Positions 12,293-24,510 of a stretch of DNA of 64,000 nt are shown here, piece by piece (positions within the stretch are counted from its first letter, which is position 1; every line of letters begins with the position of its first letter). The DNA is from Nageia nagi. Taxonomy: Eukaryota > Pinophyta. The DNA lies in NCBI GenBank assembly GCA_050084985.1, contig JBITNC010000001.1:146072001-146136000 (forward strand), written 5' to 3'. A model generated the notes under the pieces. It was given only the letters and a program-made list of their open reading frames with translations. It was not told where the DNA came from and searched no databases. Made by a program: the position numbers and the translations under genes.

Positions 12293-13855
12293 TGTTATTC
12301 TTTTAGAATCAAACTTTGAGAATAGAGTAACATTCTAATATTTTTATTCTTTCATTCATTTCAAATAAATTAATTCTTAATTACTGCTTATTACTCCCCT
12401 TTCACATTTTGTAAATATTCAAAATGTGTCTATTCTTTGTACTTAGTCATTTTGTCAATGTTTGTTAAGTTTTCAAAGTTTTGGGTACTATCTATGTCAA
12501 TAAGTCTTAAACATTTTGGTTTGAAGCTTAAACACTATGTAGCGAGTGTTGTAATATGTCCTGGAGATTGATTATAGTCTATCTAATATTTTCTAGTAAT
12601 TGTACATAAGTATGAATTCATAAGGCATTATTAATATGTTAAATTCATATCCAAGAAGTAATATGTCATGTATAGGAAATACCACCACATGTAAGGGAAG
12701 TAAATGTCCAATTCATGTTCGGGCATTATAAAAACCCAGATCTTTTCAAGATGTGTTGTAGATAAGAGTCTTTATTAAGTCAAATTCACCAATGGGTAAT
12801 ATGGTAAATCCTATGGATTTTTAGATAAAAGTTCCATTATATGCCAAGAAATAGCAAAATATATTTTAATAAGTCCATTGTCCAGATCCTACCGATTTTG
12901 AGCGATGATGTTATAATTTTTGCCTAAAATCAATGGGTCTTGATAAAATCACTAGTAGGAGTTATGATGTTCAATGACAGATATTTTAAAAGAACCAATA
13001 AATAGAACTTATTGATTTTAAGTTATGATATCAAACATCCTATAAAAAATTAATGGGTGTTAAGTCTCTTCCATCACTAAATCCTATCGAGAGGAAAAAT
13101 AACCTACCAAGGAGAGAAAGGAATAATGAGTTAGAAATAACATCCGAGTCCACTTAATCATGAGTGTTTAACACCTTAGGTTCTATCAATGTGTTTAACA
13201 TGATTCATTTTCACATGATAGTAGCAATTCTTCTTGGGATCTCAATGATACACTATTCATTTCCCTCATTATTCTATGCAACCTAGAACTATAGTGATCA
13301 ATATTAATGGTTGTAGAGAATTAGATGGCTATTGATAGAGTACAAAGCTAAACCATACAGATCAAGCCAGTATATAATACATTTATAATCAGCTATATTA
13401 TAAATGGGATGCAATTAAAGATAGATCAAAAGGATTGTAACTTGGAAGTACAACAACTCAGAGATGTCATAATCCCATAATTTAGCATTGATTGTACTTA
13501 GTCACTATGTAATCTAATACAATTGTAACTATAAGTTGTACATTTGTAAATAGTTCCTTATGCTTTTCTTATTCAATATCTTATTTAAGAGAATTAATTA
13601 TGGACAACCACCCAATTGTTTGTAAATATATAAATAGTGGATTGTTATAGATCCAAAAGGTTAGACATTCGAACAAATTTACCCAAGTCTGTAAGATACT
13701 TTCATGTGTGGTAATGTAATTTGATAATGCTTTACCCTTTACAACATATGCTTTTCTATTATAATTTATGAAATTTATGAATGAAGTATTATTTTATATT
13801 ATGGGTGTGTATTGTGATTATGATACCCCAAGGGTAAGATAGTTTACTATTCTTA
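12293..13855 (+). mobile_element. 5' LTR of gypsy element B
   Basis: Begins TGTTATTC at 12293 and repeats in direct orientation at 24511 to about 26072 (TATTATTC, the G of the terminal TG changed). Shared landmarks include CACATTTTGTAAATATTCAAAA, GGACAACCACCCAATTGT and CCCCAAGGGTAA near the right end. Identity looks like roughly 85% in the stretch around the TATA box, so the insertion is old. The right edge is uncertain by tens of bases because no clean CA end or primer site is visible. Confidence 0.75.
13627..13636 (+). promoter_or_regulatory. TATA box in B 5' LTR
   Basis: TATATAAATA, preserved at the same place in the other LTR (25849-25858), following GGACAACCACCCAATTGT. Position within the LTR fits a retroelement promoter. 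Confidence 0.5.
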
Positions 13856-14040
13856 ATCTTGGATATAGATTTTTGCATATGTTGTAATGCTCAAGCTATG
13901 TAGTGTTAGTTTGCTTTCTTAGTATGATATGTTCATATCTTCACTATTACTTTTAGCCTTTTTATCACTTTCTTATTACTTTTAACCTTTATCATAGGTA
14001 GGAACCGACCTATAATCCTATGATTGAGCAAAAAACCAAC

Positions 14041-16150
14041 ATGAGCAAATTCCCCACCACATTCTACTCTTTCAAGGATCCTACTATTATGGGAAATGGA
14101 GAACACAACCAAAACAAACCCTTGAGATTACATTATACATATCAATAGTTGAAAAGTCTATTTCTGACATGCTTGATAGAACATGACCTAAATTCCATAT
14201 TTAGTGGATGTGAATAGGATCGATAGCTACATTTGGTAAGCTATCACTTAGTGCTTTGAAATATTATAAGATTTTTGTGACCTTATTAGTGACTCTGCTA
14301 TCAACTAGTCAACATTTTAAACCCTAGCACCTCTAGAATACGAAATTACTAGTAGTGCTAGAAAATCCCTTAGATAGCCAAGATTTCAAGAGTTATGAGT
14401 TCTTCATAGGAGGACTAGGTGAAATATTTTTTGGACTTTCTATCCTCAAATTCCTTTAAGATTTTTCCATTATTAGCCATATTTGACTCAACCTTAGAGA
14501 ATCCTTCACTTGATACCACTAGTCCAAGCATAGCTCAACTTGCTCCTTCTGATTTACTTGCTCGGAATAATGGGAATCCTTTAGTTGTCCCTACTAATTC
14601 CTTGGCTATTCCCTAAGGAAATTTCAATTTTTTACCTAACTATGATGGGTTTAGCAAAATACAATATGAGCATTATTAGGATGTTTCTTTTAGCTTCAAG
14701 TTTTGATATTATTGATAAAATGGTGATAACCAAATTGATATCATATTATTTTGAAGGAAAAGAAACTTAATGATTTAGAACTCTCACCCCTCAATCTATA
14801 AATACATAAGGAGAGTTATGTGAATCTTTGATCAAAATATTTGCTATAGATGGTGATGATAGTACCTTTTTGAGCCTTATATCATGCATCAAAAGGCATA
14901 GTCATGAGTGTATTAATGATTTCAATATCAAATTTAAGAAAACATGGAAATCTATCTAGGTAAGGATTAGACCAACAAGTACACAAGCCTTGGTATATTA
15001 TAAGAAAGCTTTTCTTCTTAATCTTAATATGCTTATTGTTATGTCTAGAGATACTTTTTTTATGTTTACCAAATGACTAAAACATGTAAACATACCTTGG
15101 TATCTTCTAGAAAGATGCAACCAAGAACTATTAAGCCTTTATTTTGTAATTTACCTTCTAAAAAAGCTCCATAAATTACTCATCTTGGAGTGTTAGCCTT
15201 GCCACCTTCTCCTCCCAATCCTATCATTCAAAATCAAGTACCAACACTACCTGCTCTTCCATCTACTAGTACAAATATTGATTTTAAATCTCAAGAGAAA
15301 TAAAGGATAAGGAAATTGGAGGTAACTATTAGGAATCTTACAAATAAAGTAACTTTGCAAGAGAGGTAGAATCAAGGCTTTACATATAGAAGATATGATA
15401 ACCAATATCAACCTATATTTTAGCCCAAGAATAACTAAGCAAAACTACCTAACATTCATAAAGTAGTTGATAATGCACTTATGGCTAGTTATGTAGAGAA
15501 TTATGCTATGGGCATTAGAGAGTAGTGTCCTCCATGTTCAACTCCTCATTTTCTAGACTCCTATGCAATGTATTAATATAAACATTTGGGCTTACATTTT
15601 GATCAAATGATAGAACCTACATCATATCCTACTACTAACCTCACCATGAATAATTTTTAGTTTTTGAGTTATGCTGGAGAATAAGTGAACTATGTTCAAA
15701 CTAGAGCTTCTTCTTTAGTGGCTCAACAATAGCACCAAACTACTTAGCAAAATCAATAAATCATTCTATTGCAACTTCAACTAAAAGAGCTAAGGCCCTT
15801 ATGATTCAACCATAGAATCAAGAAAACCAACTTCTTGGACATTTGGGTCATATTTCTCATGACCTAGGTAATACTACCCTTGCAGTAAGAAAACCCTTCT
15901 ACGACTAGAAAAGAACACCAAAAGAAAGAGAGTCCTCATCCATTAAGATATCCTTTTTCATTGATCATCATAAGGAAAAGGCCACTTAGTAATTCAAAAC
16001 ACATCAACCTACTGAAATAAGTAAGTTTTTTCCCTTATGATCCATATAACATTTTGGAAGAACTAAAGAAAATGCCTTCAAGAATGACCATGTTTGATGC
16101 ATTAAAGATTCTAGGTCAGATGGAACTTTTACAAAAAATTTTGAAGATAA
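14041..16150 (+). pseudogene. Element B gag (decayed)
   Basis: The start is set at the ATG at 14041 (MSKFPTTFYSFKDPTIMGNG, open for 36 codons to a TAG). Further readable pieces are proline-rich GVLALPPSPPNPIIQNQ near 15190, a Q/N-rich part near 15400-15780 and YNILEELKKMPSRMTMFDAL near 16050, which resembles the gag-protease junction of Tat-type gypsy elements (a segment reading like NPYN..E.....ARISI.DAL). Many stops interrupt it. No zinc knuckle was found. Assignment rests on position between LTR and protease as much as on sequence. Confidence 0.5.
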
Positions 16151-16239
16151 AAAAAAAAGTAACAAAAAGGTAATGTTATCTTTACAATATATAATGATAT
16201 CCCTCTATCTCCTTTAGGTATAAGAATAGCTCCACCTTT

Positions 16240-16640
16240 CTATTATCCCTTAGACTAGAAGGTTGGGTACTTAATAATTGCATGATAGATACTAGAGCTG
16301 CTATTATTATGATTCCAAAAGTAGTTGCAAATGAAATGAAATTATATATTACTCGATGCATTGATGATGCTATACAATTAAATTCTTCCTTGATAGATGT
16401 AATTGGTAGTGTTAAATGAGTTTTAATTAATCTTAATTCATTTCATGATATCTTTTTCATTCAAGATATTATTATTATTAACCTTCCACTTCTATTTGGA
16501 ATCTATTTGTCTAAAGAGTTTATGACCGAATTGGGAGAGTATATAGCTTTATATTATACACATTTTCTACTCACCTTACAAAATAAACAAGTAAATATTG
16601 TAACTAAGGGTACCAAAAGTGTTCATCTTTAAAAAATCAT
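16240..16640 (+). pseudogene. Element B aspartic protease (decayed)
   Basis: Translation near 16270 reads CMIDTRAAIIMIPKVVANEM. This is the retropepsin active-site region, with D kept but the following S/T-G altered to T-R. Downstream is a hydrophobic LPLLFGIYLSKEFMTELG segment near 16480. One internal TGA occurs near 16417. It is placed between gag and the RNase H-like segment. Confidence 0.6.
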
Positions 16641-16799
16641 AAAGAAAAATTATTTGAATGACCCTAACCAGTAGAAGTGTTTAAAAGGGATACACTCAAA
16701 GAAATATTGTTAAGCTCATAAATTCATTTAGCACATGACCTCAATTACTAAGTTACTCATATTGGCATGGGAAAATATTATTTATATGAAAATATGTAG

Positions 16800-17370
16800 T
16801 CAATCATCATAACTAAAAGGAAGCATGAGATATGGATAATGTATTTTAATGGGTCTAGATGCAAACATGGTTGTAGAGCTGATATTTTCTTTAAATCACT
16901 AGAGGGACATATGAGAAGATTCTCATTTAGATTAATATGGATTTGTACAAACATTATTGTTGAGTATGAATCCCTTTGTTTAGATTTATACAAAGCTATT
17001 AGCATGGGCATTAGATGTCTAATTATGAATAGTGATTCAAAACTAGTCATAAAGTAAGTTAGAAACCAGATTAATGTAAAATATCACTATCTAAAAACCT
17101 ACATGAATAGGGTATGGGACTTGCTAGAGTCATTCTTAGCTATTAATTTTATCTCTATTCCCAAAAGGTACAATCAAGTTGTTGATGCACTTACTATTAA
17201 GAGGACACATTATAATCTCACACATTATAGAAGAGGAAGCTTTGGAGTCAAATTCCAATGTAGACCATTAGTACCTAATACTACAAAATTTTGGCATTTA
17301 TTTGAATTTTATGAACATTTGATGAATTTCCTATTAGATGAGATAATTTCTCATACCTTTGGTATTGAAT
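16800..17370 (+). pseudogene. Element B additional RNase H, upstream of RT (decayed)
   Basis: 16839-17057 reads MYFNGSRCKHGCRADIFFKS, then FRLIWICTNIIVEYESLCLD and NSDSKLVIK. It continues past one stop as RNQINVKYHYLKTYMNRVWDLLESF and INFISIPKRYNQVVDAL (17103-17372). This follows the plant RNase H pattern (first acidic residue in FDGS, here FNGS; E in AEYEA, here VEYES; D in GDSELV, here NSDSKLV; final D in the ..ADAL region). It is the extra, archaeal-type RNase H known from Tat-group elements. Here it lies between protease and RT, whereas element F has it after the RT-linked RNase H. The first catalytic Asp is changed to Asn. Confidence 0.7.
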
Positions 17371-17639
17371 AACTACCTGACTATTTCCAAGAGTCAGATG
17401 TGATACAACTTAGGAATAATATCATACCAAAAGGATTATACTCTTTTGAAAGATTATTTGATTTAGAAGATGTTCAAAAGACCAAATCCTTGGCCATTCA
17501 AAAGGAAGGTAATACTGATATGGATGTAGAACCCAAAAAATGTATAAACGTTTGATCAGAGTGTTTTTTAAAAGAAAAAAAAAAAGAATATTTTTTAGAT
17601 TTATCACTAGTTTTCAAAAGTAATTGCCTAGAACTATAA

Positions 17640-18930
17640 TGATTTGAAAACATATGATAAGAATGTGATCTAGGACACCATTGAACTTGAACTAGTACCT
17701 AAACCATATAGATAAAAATAAAGGCTAGTAAACCCAAAAATAGAAGAAGCCATGAAGTAAGAATTGATTAAACTACTTCATTTTAAAATTAGCTATCCTA
17801 TCAAGCATTCTTCTTAGGTTACTAGTCTTAAAGAGTGAAGAAATTAGATTATGTGTAGACTTTAGATATATGAATCAATTTTCTCTCAAGGATAACTATC
17901 CCCTCCCTCCCATGGAGCAAATCCTACACACACTAGCTAGTTCATACTATTTTTCTATGATTGATGGCTACTCTAGATTTAACCAAATTTGGGTAAAGAA
18001 TGAGGATTGATTCAAAACTGCATCCATAACCAAATGGAGAATATTTGCATTTCAAAGAATGCTTTTTAGTCTTTCAAATGCTATGGCTACCTTTCAGAGA
18101 GCCATGGACCATGCCTTTGGTGATCTAATAAATAAAATTATTCTTGTCTACTTGGATGATATTACTATATTTTCCAAAAGTAGAGAAGAATATTTGCATT
18201 ATCTTAAGCATTTTTTGAAAAATGTATAGAATTTGGGATTTCAATTAACCCCAAAAAGTTTAATTTTATGGTTAACTAAGAAAAATGTCTTGGTCACATT
18301 ATTTCCTAGAAGGGATTGGCAGTTGATTCAAACATAGTAAAAGTCATTGAAGTGTTTCACCTCCCCTCCAATAATAAGGCCCTGCAATCTTTTCTTGGTC
18401 AAATTAATTTTGTTAAGAAATTTATTAATGATTTTAAGAGATAGTCTCTCCAATTACTTCAATATTAAAGAAAGATGTTGTATTATCCTGGTCAAAGGAA
18501 GAAAAGCAAGTTTTTTAGGATATCAAAAGGGTTATAATAGAAGCTCCTATTTTGAAGAATCCTAATTTTTCAAAATATTTTATTATGTATACATATGGAG
18601 CATAGAAAAGTATGGCTACTATTCTAACATAAAGGGATGACCAAAAAGAAGAACATCCAATTGCCTTTCATAGCCAAACATTGCATGATCATCAAAAAAG
18701 GCATTCATTTATTGAAAAAAAAGTATTTTTGATAATGAAAGGACTCAAGTAGTTTAAGCATTATGTGTCCCATAATAAGATTCTTGTATATACTATTCAC
18801 CCTAATGTAAGAAATTATGTCATTCAAGGAGTAATAGAAGAAGAAAAAGTTGGTTAGATTAGAAAAATAATAGAATATGATATAGAAATTAAACCAACCA
18901 AGCTTATTAGGGGTAGGGCTCTCTATTAAA
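17640..18930 (+). pseudogene. Element B reverse transcriptase and RNase H (decayed)
   Basis: RT is clear at about 17850-18230: LCVDFRYMNQFSLKDNYPLP, MEQILHTLA, FSMIDGYSRFNQI, FQRMLFSLSNAMATFQRAMD, then the intact catalytic box VYLDDITIFSKS near 18150. This is followed by a decayed thumb/connection (LQSFLGQINFVKKFI-like near 18390, read across shifts). The linked RNase H runs about 18540-18930, with YFIMYTYGA, HPIAFHSQTL, IEKKVFLIMKGL and ending EYDIEIKPTKLIRG. At least ten stops in the path, so non-functional. The sequence style is that of the Tat-like gypsy lineage rather than the chromoviruses A and C. Confidence 0.8.
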
Positions 18931-19089
18931 ATATAGCAAAATCCTCACACATTATTTCTATCATAGAGGATGAAGAGCATCTTAATCAAGAAAGTGATTG
19001 GATTAAATAATTTATTTTTTATTTTTAGACTGATAAATGTCCTAAATCCTTGCATAGATTTCAAAGGAGGAGATTCAAGATGCAAGCAT

Positions 19090-20240
19090 TCAAATATGTG
19101 ATGATATATGATCATCCTTATAGGAAAATTTTTTATCAAACTGTGTGACTCATGATGAAGCTTGAAGAATACTACATGAATTTCATTATAGATTCTCAAG
19201 AGGACATTATAGTGGTCCAACTAATACAATAAAAGTATTACAAGCCAAGTATTATTGGCCTACCATATTTTAAGATTCATTCAAAATAGACTAAGAATGT
19301 GATAAATGTAGCATATATGTGGAAAAAAGAATACAAGCCATAATTCCTCTTAATCCTATGGTTGTTGAGGAACCTTTCCAACAATGGGATCTTGACCTAA
19401 TTAGTGTTCTAAATCTAAATTACTCAATGGGTCATAAATTTATCCTAACTACAATAGACTATTTCACAATATGGTTAGAAGCTATGCCATGTAATAATGC
19501 AAATTAAAAGGTAGTAATATAGATGATCAAAAGAATTATTACTCACTTTGGTATCCTACAAAATATTGTATCAAACAATGGTCCTACATTCATTGGAGCT
19601 AATTTATCAGAATTTATTATTGAATATGGGATATACTAGTTATTCTCTTGAAGTTATTACCCATAAGGGAATGGGTTAGCAAAATAAACTAATAAGAACC
19701 TAACCTAGATAATCAAAAGGATGATTGAAGGGAGTCCCAAAAATGGCATACACAATTAGTCTATGCATTATGGGTAGACATAATTAGTATCAAATCAACT
19801 ATCAAAAAATCCCTTTATGCATTTATATATGGTAAAAGACTAGTATTTCCAATTCATCTTGAGTTATGTGCATTAAAAATACTATAAGAGCTAGAAGACT
19901 ATGACTTTAAACCACTACAAGCTAGATTTAACCAACTACTGAAGCTAGAAGAAGATACAAAAAAGTATATGAATCCTTCAAACATCAACAGTAGATAGTT
20001 AAGAAGTGGTTTGACAAGAATAAGTCTTCTTAGGCTAAATTTTAAATAGGAGACATTATCATCAAATGGGATTAGGAAAGATGAAATCCTGAAAGATATC
20101 AAAAGTTTGATTCCTTATGGAGTAGGCCCTATACCATCACTTAATCTATGTAGAATAACGCATTTTGAATTCAAGATATCACTAGGTCTTGTGAGTTCCT
20201 ATCCTAGTAAACAAGATCTATTTGAAACATTACTAGTAAT
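19090..20240 (+). pseudogene. Element B integrase (decayed)
   Basis: Zinc-binding part near 19150-19320: H..HYRFSRGHYSGPTNT, LQAKYYWPTIF, then C..C (ECDKCSIYVEKR). Catalytic core from about 19365: EPFQQWDLDLISVLN (first Asp kept), GHKFILTTIDYFTIWLEAMP (19319-19507). The second Asp site reads VSNNGPTF instead of SDNGP (D to N), and the region of the third residue reads GNGLAK followed by a stop, so the D,D-35-E triad is lost. Multiple stops follow through to about 20240. Confidence 0.75.
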
Positions 20241-23200
20241 AAGGTAATTACATAATACTTGCTAAACATTATACAATGTAAACATTGTTGTCCTCAAAAT
20301 TAAAAAAAATCATTTATTATTTATACATTCTCATGTAGCTTAGGCATATTGTTTGAAGAGGTAGGTAGTCATTAATTCTACAATTAACTAAGAATGGTGT
20401 GGAGTTAGGCCTATTTAACATAAATTATTCAATCAAAAAGACAACATTTAAGAAGGAGTTCTCTTGGAAAATCCACTAGTTGCATACTATCTCTTAGTTT
20501 AAATTTGGCATACTTCAAATTAATGTTTTCTCAACTATCATCCATGACACCATACTCCACACCAACCTTGAAATTCCTTGGTAATTAAATTTCATTAATA
20601 AACATCAATCATAAGCAAATAAAACATACTCCATGACCCTCCTATTCTTCACTTAGAAAATTTCAAAGGATAAGTTTCTGAGAGAACTTAAGCTTAGAGG
20701 TTTTAGAGCAAGTTGGTGAGTAAGAAGAGAGTTGCAAAACTTAATATTACAAGTTTACATATTTTTGATGCTAACTTATGCTACAAAGAAAATAGTGGAC
20801 ACCATGATGGTAACCAAGGAACTAGTTGTGATTGAAAATGATGGGGTGGATGCTAATCTAATTGCAGTTCAAGAAGAATATCTAGAGAATGCTCTTGGTA
20901 TCAACTGGAAGAAGATGGTGGTCATAAATCATATGGATACCTAGCATGCCAATCACATGAGGATCCTATTGCAACACCTAAAGTCCAAGGTTATAGTAAA
21001 GGCTACTTAATGGTTAAGTCTAAAATGTATGTCATGATAGCCTAGGACCATGCATATTATATACCATATAAATCTTTTCCCTATCCTACGTTGTTGTATG
21101 TTACCACACTCAAGCATAGCACATAAGGGTATGAAATTAGGGCTTTCAAGGAGAAATAGCCAAAGGAGGTAGAATCTACATACAAACCTAAAATAATTTT
21201 AGATTAGTCCCTCGAAGCCATTATGGATGCACTTGTAGTCCTAATCGACTGGACCTTATTAATAAATAAATTGATCTAAGGCATGAGAAGGGGAAATGTT
21301 ATAGGAATAAAGTATATATGTTGGACTAGATTAATTACAAAACTTTTTTAGAGTTATGATATTACCTCCTTTAAGAAATTATGAGATAGAAAGGTATTAT
21401 AAGCACTAAGAGTCATTCTTCGAAAGAAGACCCATATAGAAGTAGATGAAGCCATGATAAGAATGGTATTTAAAATTAGGTGTAAGAAAATCTATTTAAA
21501 ATAGAAAAATCAAATTTCTAGAATTCTTCCTATCTATGGTGGCTCATAGTCCACAAAAATTTAGAGGCATTTGTGGAAGGAGGACTTTAAGTTGAATCTA
21601 TGACCTTGACCATGAAACCTATGCTAATTGATTTAATATTTCCTATATTAACCAAGATGCATAGGTCATATTATGAATTTATGAAGAAATTCTATGCACT
21701 AGTAGTGCAAATTCTAATAGCAAAGGCTCCTCAGAGATTATGCTAGTCAACCATGCAATAATTGCAAGGAGACAACAAGATAGGTGAATGGTACTTCTTG
21801 AAAACTAGAACTATTATTATAAGGTATAGGTATTTTGAGAACCTATTTTTCATGCCAAAATGTTTTACTATCCAAGTGTATTCTATAAAAATGGGTAGGC
21901 AAATGTGTGCTATAGAAACAAAATATGGATCTAGGGGTAATTTTAAGACTATTATAAATATGTTAGAAATTGATGAGAATTTTATATTGATAGAAATAGG
22001 TTGTAAAGATAATATAGCTAATTTTATTGTACAAAATTTTAAGTTAGAAATGGTAGATTCCCCTTGAGTATATGGTGCATTGAGAGAAATTACAAAGATT
22101 ATAAGGTCAAGTAAAAAGCATCTAACTTTTACTCATGAGCCCTAGCCCTATGTTGAAAATTTTTTCAATCAGTCTAAATAAGAAGCTAAGGAGTCCTTAG
22201 AGTGGAAAATTAGAGCTTTGAATAAGTATTGGTTAACTTGCAAGGGTATCAAAAAATACATAAACTGGGAGGTTAGGCTAAAAGAGATTGCCCTCAACAT
22301 AGAATTTTTAACCTAGTTAAGAGATGAGTTGGGTTGGGTCCCCAAAAAAATTGATTATTTCACCAAATTCTAATTTGAATATACCACTAAGGTTCATCAT
22401 GTTACAAAATATCCTTTTGGTGAGTTTCAATATGATAGGTATTGGGAATCTCAGTACATGGAAGACCCATTGCTAGAAAAAGGTAAACCACTCCCACCTA
22501 ATTTTCAAGGGAGCACATGGCTCAACAAAAATAGAAGAGGTAGGTGAACCATCTAGTTCACAAACATCATTTAATAATAAGAAGAAAACTCAAGATAAAA
22601 TAACTAATAATTCTTAGGATTCTTCCCTAAAAAAGAGAATAAGATTCTAGACTTTAGCATAGACTCAATCACAATAAGCCCTAGAGAAATAAGAGATACC
22701 CAAAAAGAAACCCTAGATCATATAGCCATAGGTAGCTAGGAGTACATAAACTCTATTTCCTAGAATGAGTTAGGAAATTCCAAAAGCAATCATAGGAGAA
22801 ATAAATATGTTTAATTCTAAAGAAACTCAAGGACCCCAAAACATATATACCATCCTCTACCAATATGCATAGGAAGAAATAAGGGATGAGGATAACATGT
22901 AGGAGGAAATGTACTCAGAATAGGTGGTACTACAGCAACCAAAGGTGAAGCAAGTAGAGATGATGATGATGATGATGATGATAAGGATCCAAAGAAGAAT
23001 AAATTCTCTAGCCCAATGTATCAAACTCTTAAGAAGGAGAAACCTTTAGAAGAAGAAGAGGGGGAAGTTGAAATCAAATCTTCCATTGAGAAGACATCAA
23101 AAGATCCTACACAAGACACCCTAGCATCCACTTCAAAAGTAGGTGAATCCCCACATTATTTAATTCCTTTCTCCATAACCTCACAATAGGATATTAAAAG

Positions 23201-24510
23201 TATTTTTTCAAATCAAATAGTAGAGCCCATTGATTGGGAAACATATGTAAAAAAAACTCCCTATGCTTATTGAACAATAGTCTAGAATTTTGAGTAAAGT
23301 CACAGAAATGGGAGATATCAAAATTACCTAGATGCTTTTCAAAGAAGATCAAATGGATATTACTCCCACAACTATAGTAAATGTAAATATGCAAAGTGCT
23401 CAATCTATAGACTAATCTCTATTGCTTATAAATACTTCTATGGTAACTAGAAAAAGCCTCCAATCCATGGAGAATAAGATTGATAAGTTAAATAAAAAGA
23501 TAGATCAACATAAGAGGGATTGCTTCCTAAAAGATAAAATAATTACTAGGTTGTAGAACCAAAATAAGGATTTATTAAAAAGTATGGACAAGTAGATTTT
23601 TGAGTTTGAGAACATCTTGGAATAAAATAATGTTGAGCTAGAAAATGTAAAGAAACAAATTAAAGAGGAATTGAAAAATGCATTGGTGGCAAATATAGTA
23701 CTTAGTGATGATAAGATAAAGCTCCTATAGATTATGAAAAATATCAAAACAACCTTGGTTGAGCAAATAGGAGAAAGACTAATGAATCTATCATAGTTGT
23801 ATTTATTAAAAAACCAAATAGAATAAGCTCTCTATCAATGTATTACCCAGGCTACTCTACACAAGTTAGCCCTAAGTGTACCTAGGTAAATAATTGAAGA
23901 AATGCAAAGCTAGTTGAAAGCCTTGATTGAAAAGGATCTATCTACCATCACCCCTAGGCCAAGGTAAATAATTTTTAGGATAACCTAGAAGATCTATGAG
24001 TTATAGGACCTAATATTTATTGTAGATATTCAAAAATAACAATTAAAGATAGATATTAGTTTTATTAATAAATTCTTTCATTCTTTAATAGAATTAAAAA
24101 ATCACAAATTATAGGAGGAACAAGATGTACATTGTAGTGCCAATTGATGGATGGCCAATACCATTCAATTTTTGGAACAATCTTTCTCTGAGAAATAAAT
24201 CTTAGATCTATAGAAAATAAGTGACATAACTTAAGAAGCAACCATAGGGTTTTTGTATGCTAGAAGATAGGAAAATGTGCTGATAGGTTTTAGTAAAAAC
24301 ATAATCAAATTACAAAAATACCCTATTTTGTCGCAAGTAGATTATCAAGATTTAAAATATTTGTATACCATACTCTAATTTTTGCTCCTGATAGAACTAT
24401 TACTTCCATCTAAGATCCCTTCAAAAGCTTCATCTAGATAGGCAAGTGGGACCAATAAGTAAAGGGTTCAATTCTTCAATAGGCTAAGACCCTAAGAGCC
24501 ACCAAAATAC
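20241..24510 (+). pseudogene. Element B extra region after integrase, function unknown
   Basis: About 4.2 kb separates integrase from the 3' LTR, far more than gypsy elements without an extra gene need. Coding traces on the plus strand: 20732-20944 (with VVIENDGVDANLIAVQEEYL); 21762-22067, 101 codons with no stop (GEWYFLKTRTIIIRYRYFEN to IVQNFKLEMVDSP); 22923-23188, an acidic part with eight Asp from (GAT)8, then KDPKKNK, EEEEGEVEIKSS and ending SQ-stop; and about 23440-23940, heptad-like Lys/Leu/Asn-rich sequence (SMENKIDKLNKKIDQHKRD, VELENVKKQIKEELKNALV) that looks like a coiled coil. Tat-group elements commonly carry an extra ORF here; I do not recognise the protein. Stops occur throughout. 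Confidence 0.45.
22959..22982 (+). repeat. (GAT)8 microsatellite
   Basis: Eight perfect GAT repeats in the extra region of element B. In the frame that is open to 23188 they encode eight aspartates. Confidence 0.9.

Noticed and set aside
16778-17050. 90-codon minus-strand frame
   Set aside because: Antisense of the element B RNase H, which has clear family motifs on the plus strand.
22959-22982. Eight-Asp tract as sign of a host nuclear acidic protein
   Set aside because: It arises from a (GAT)8 microsatellite and lies between the B integrase and B LTR, so it belongs to the element.
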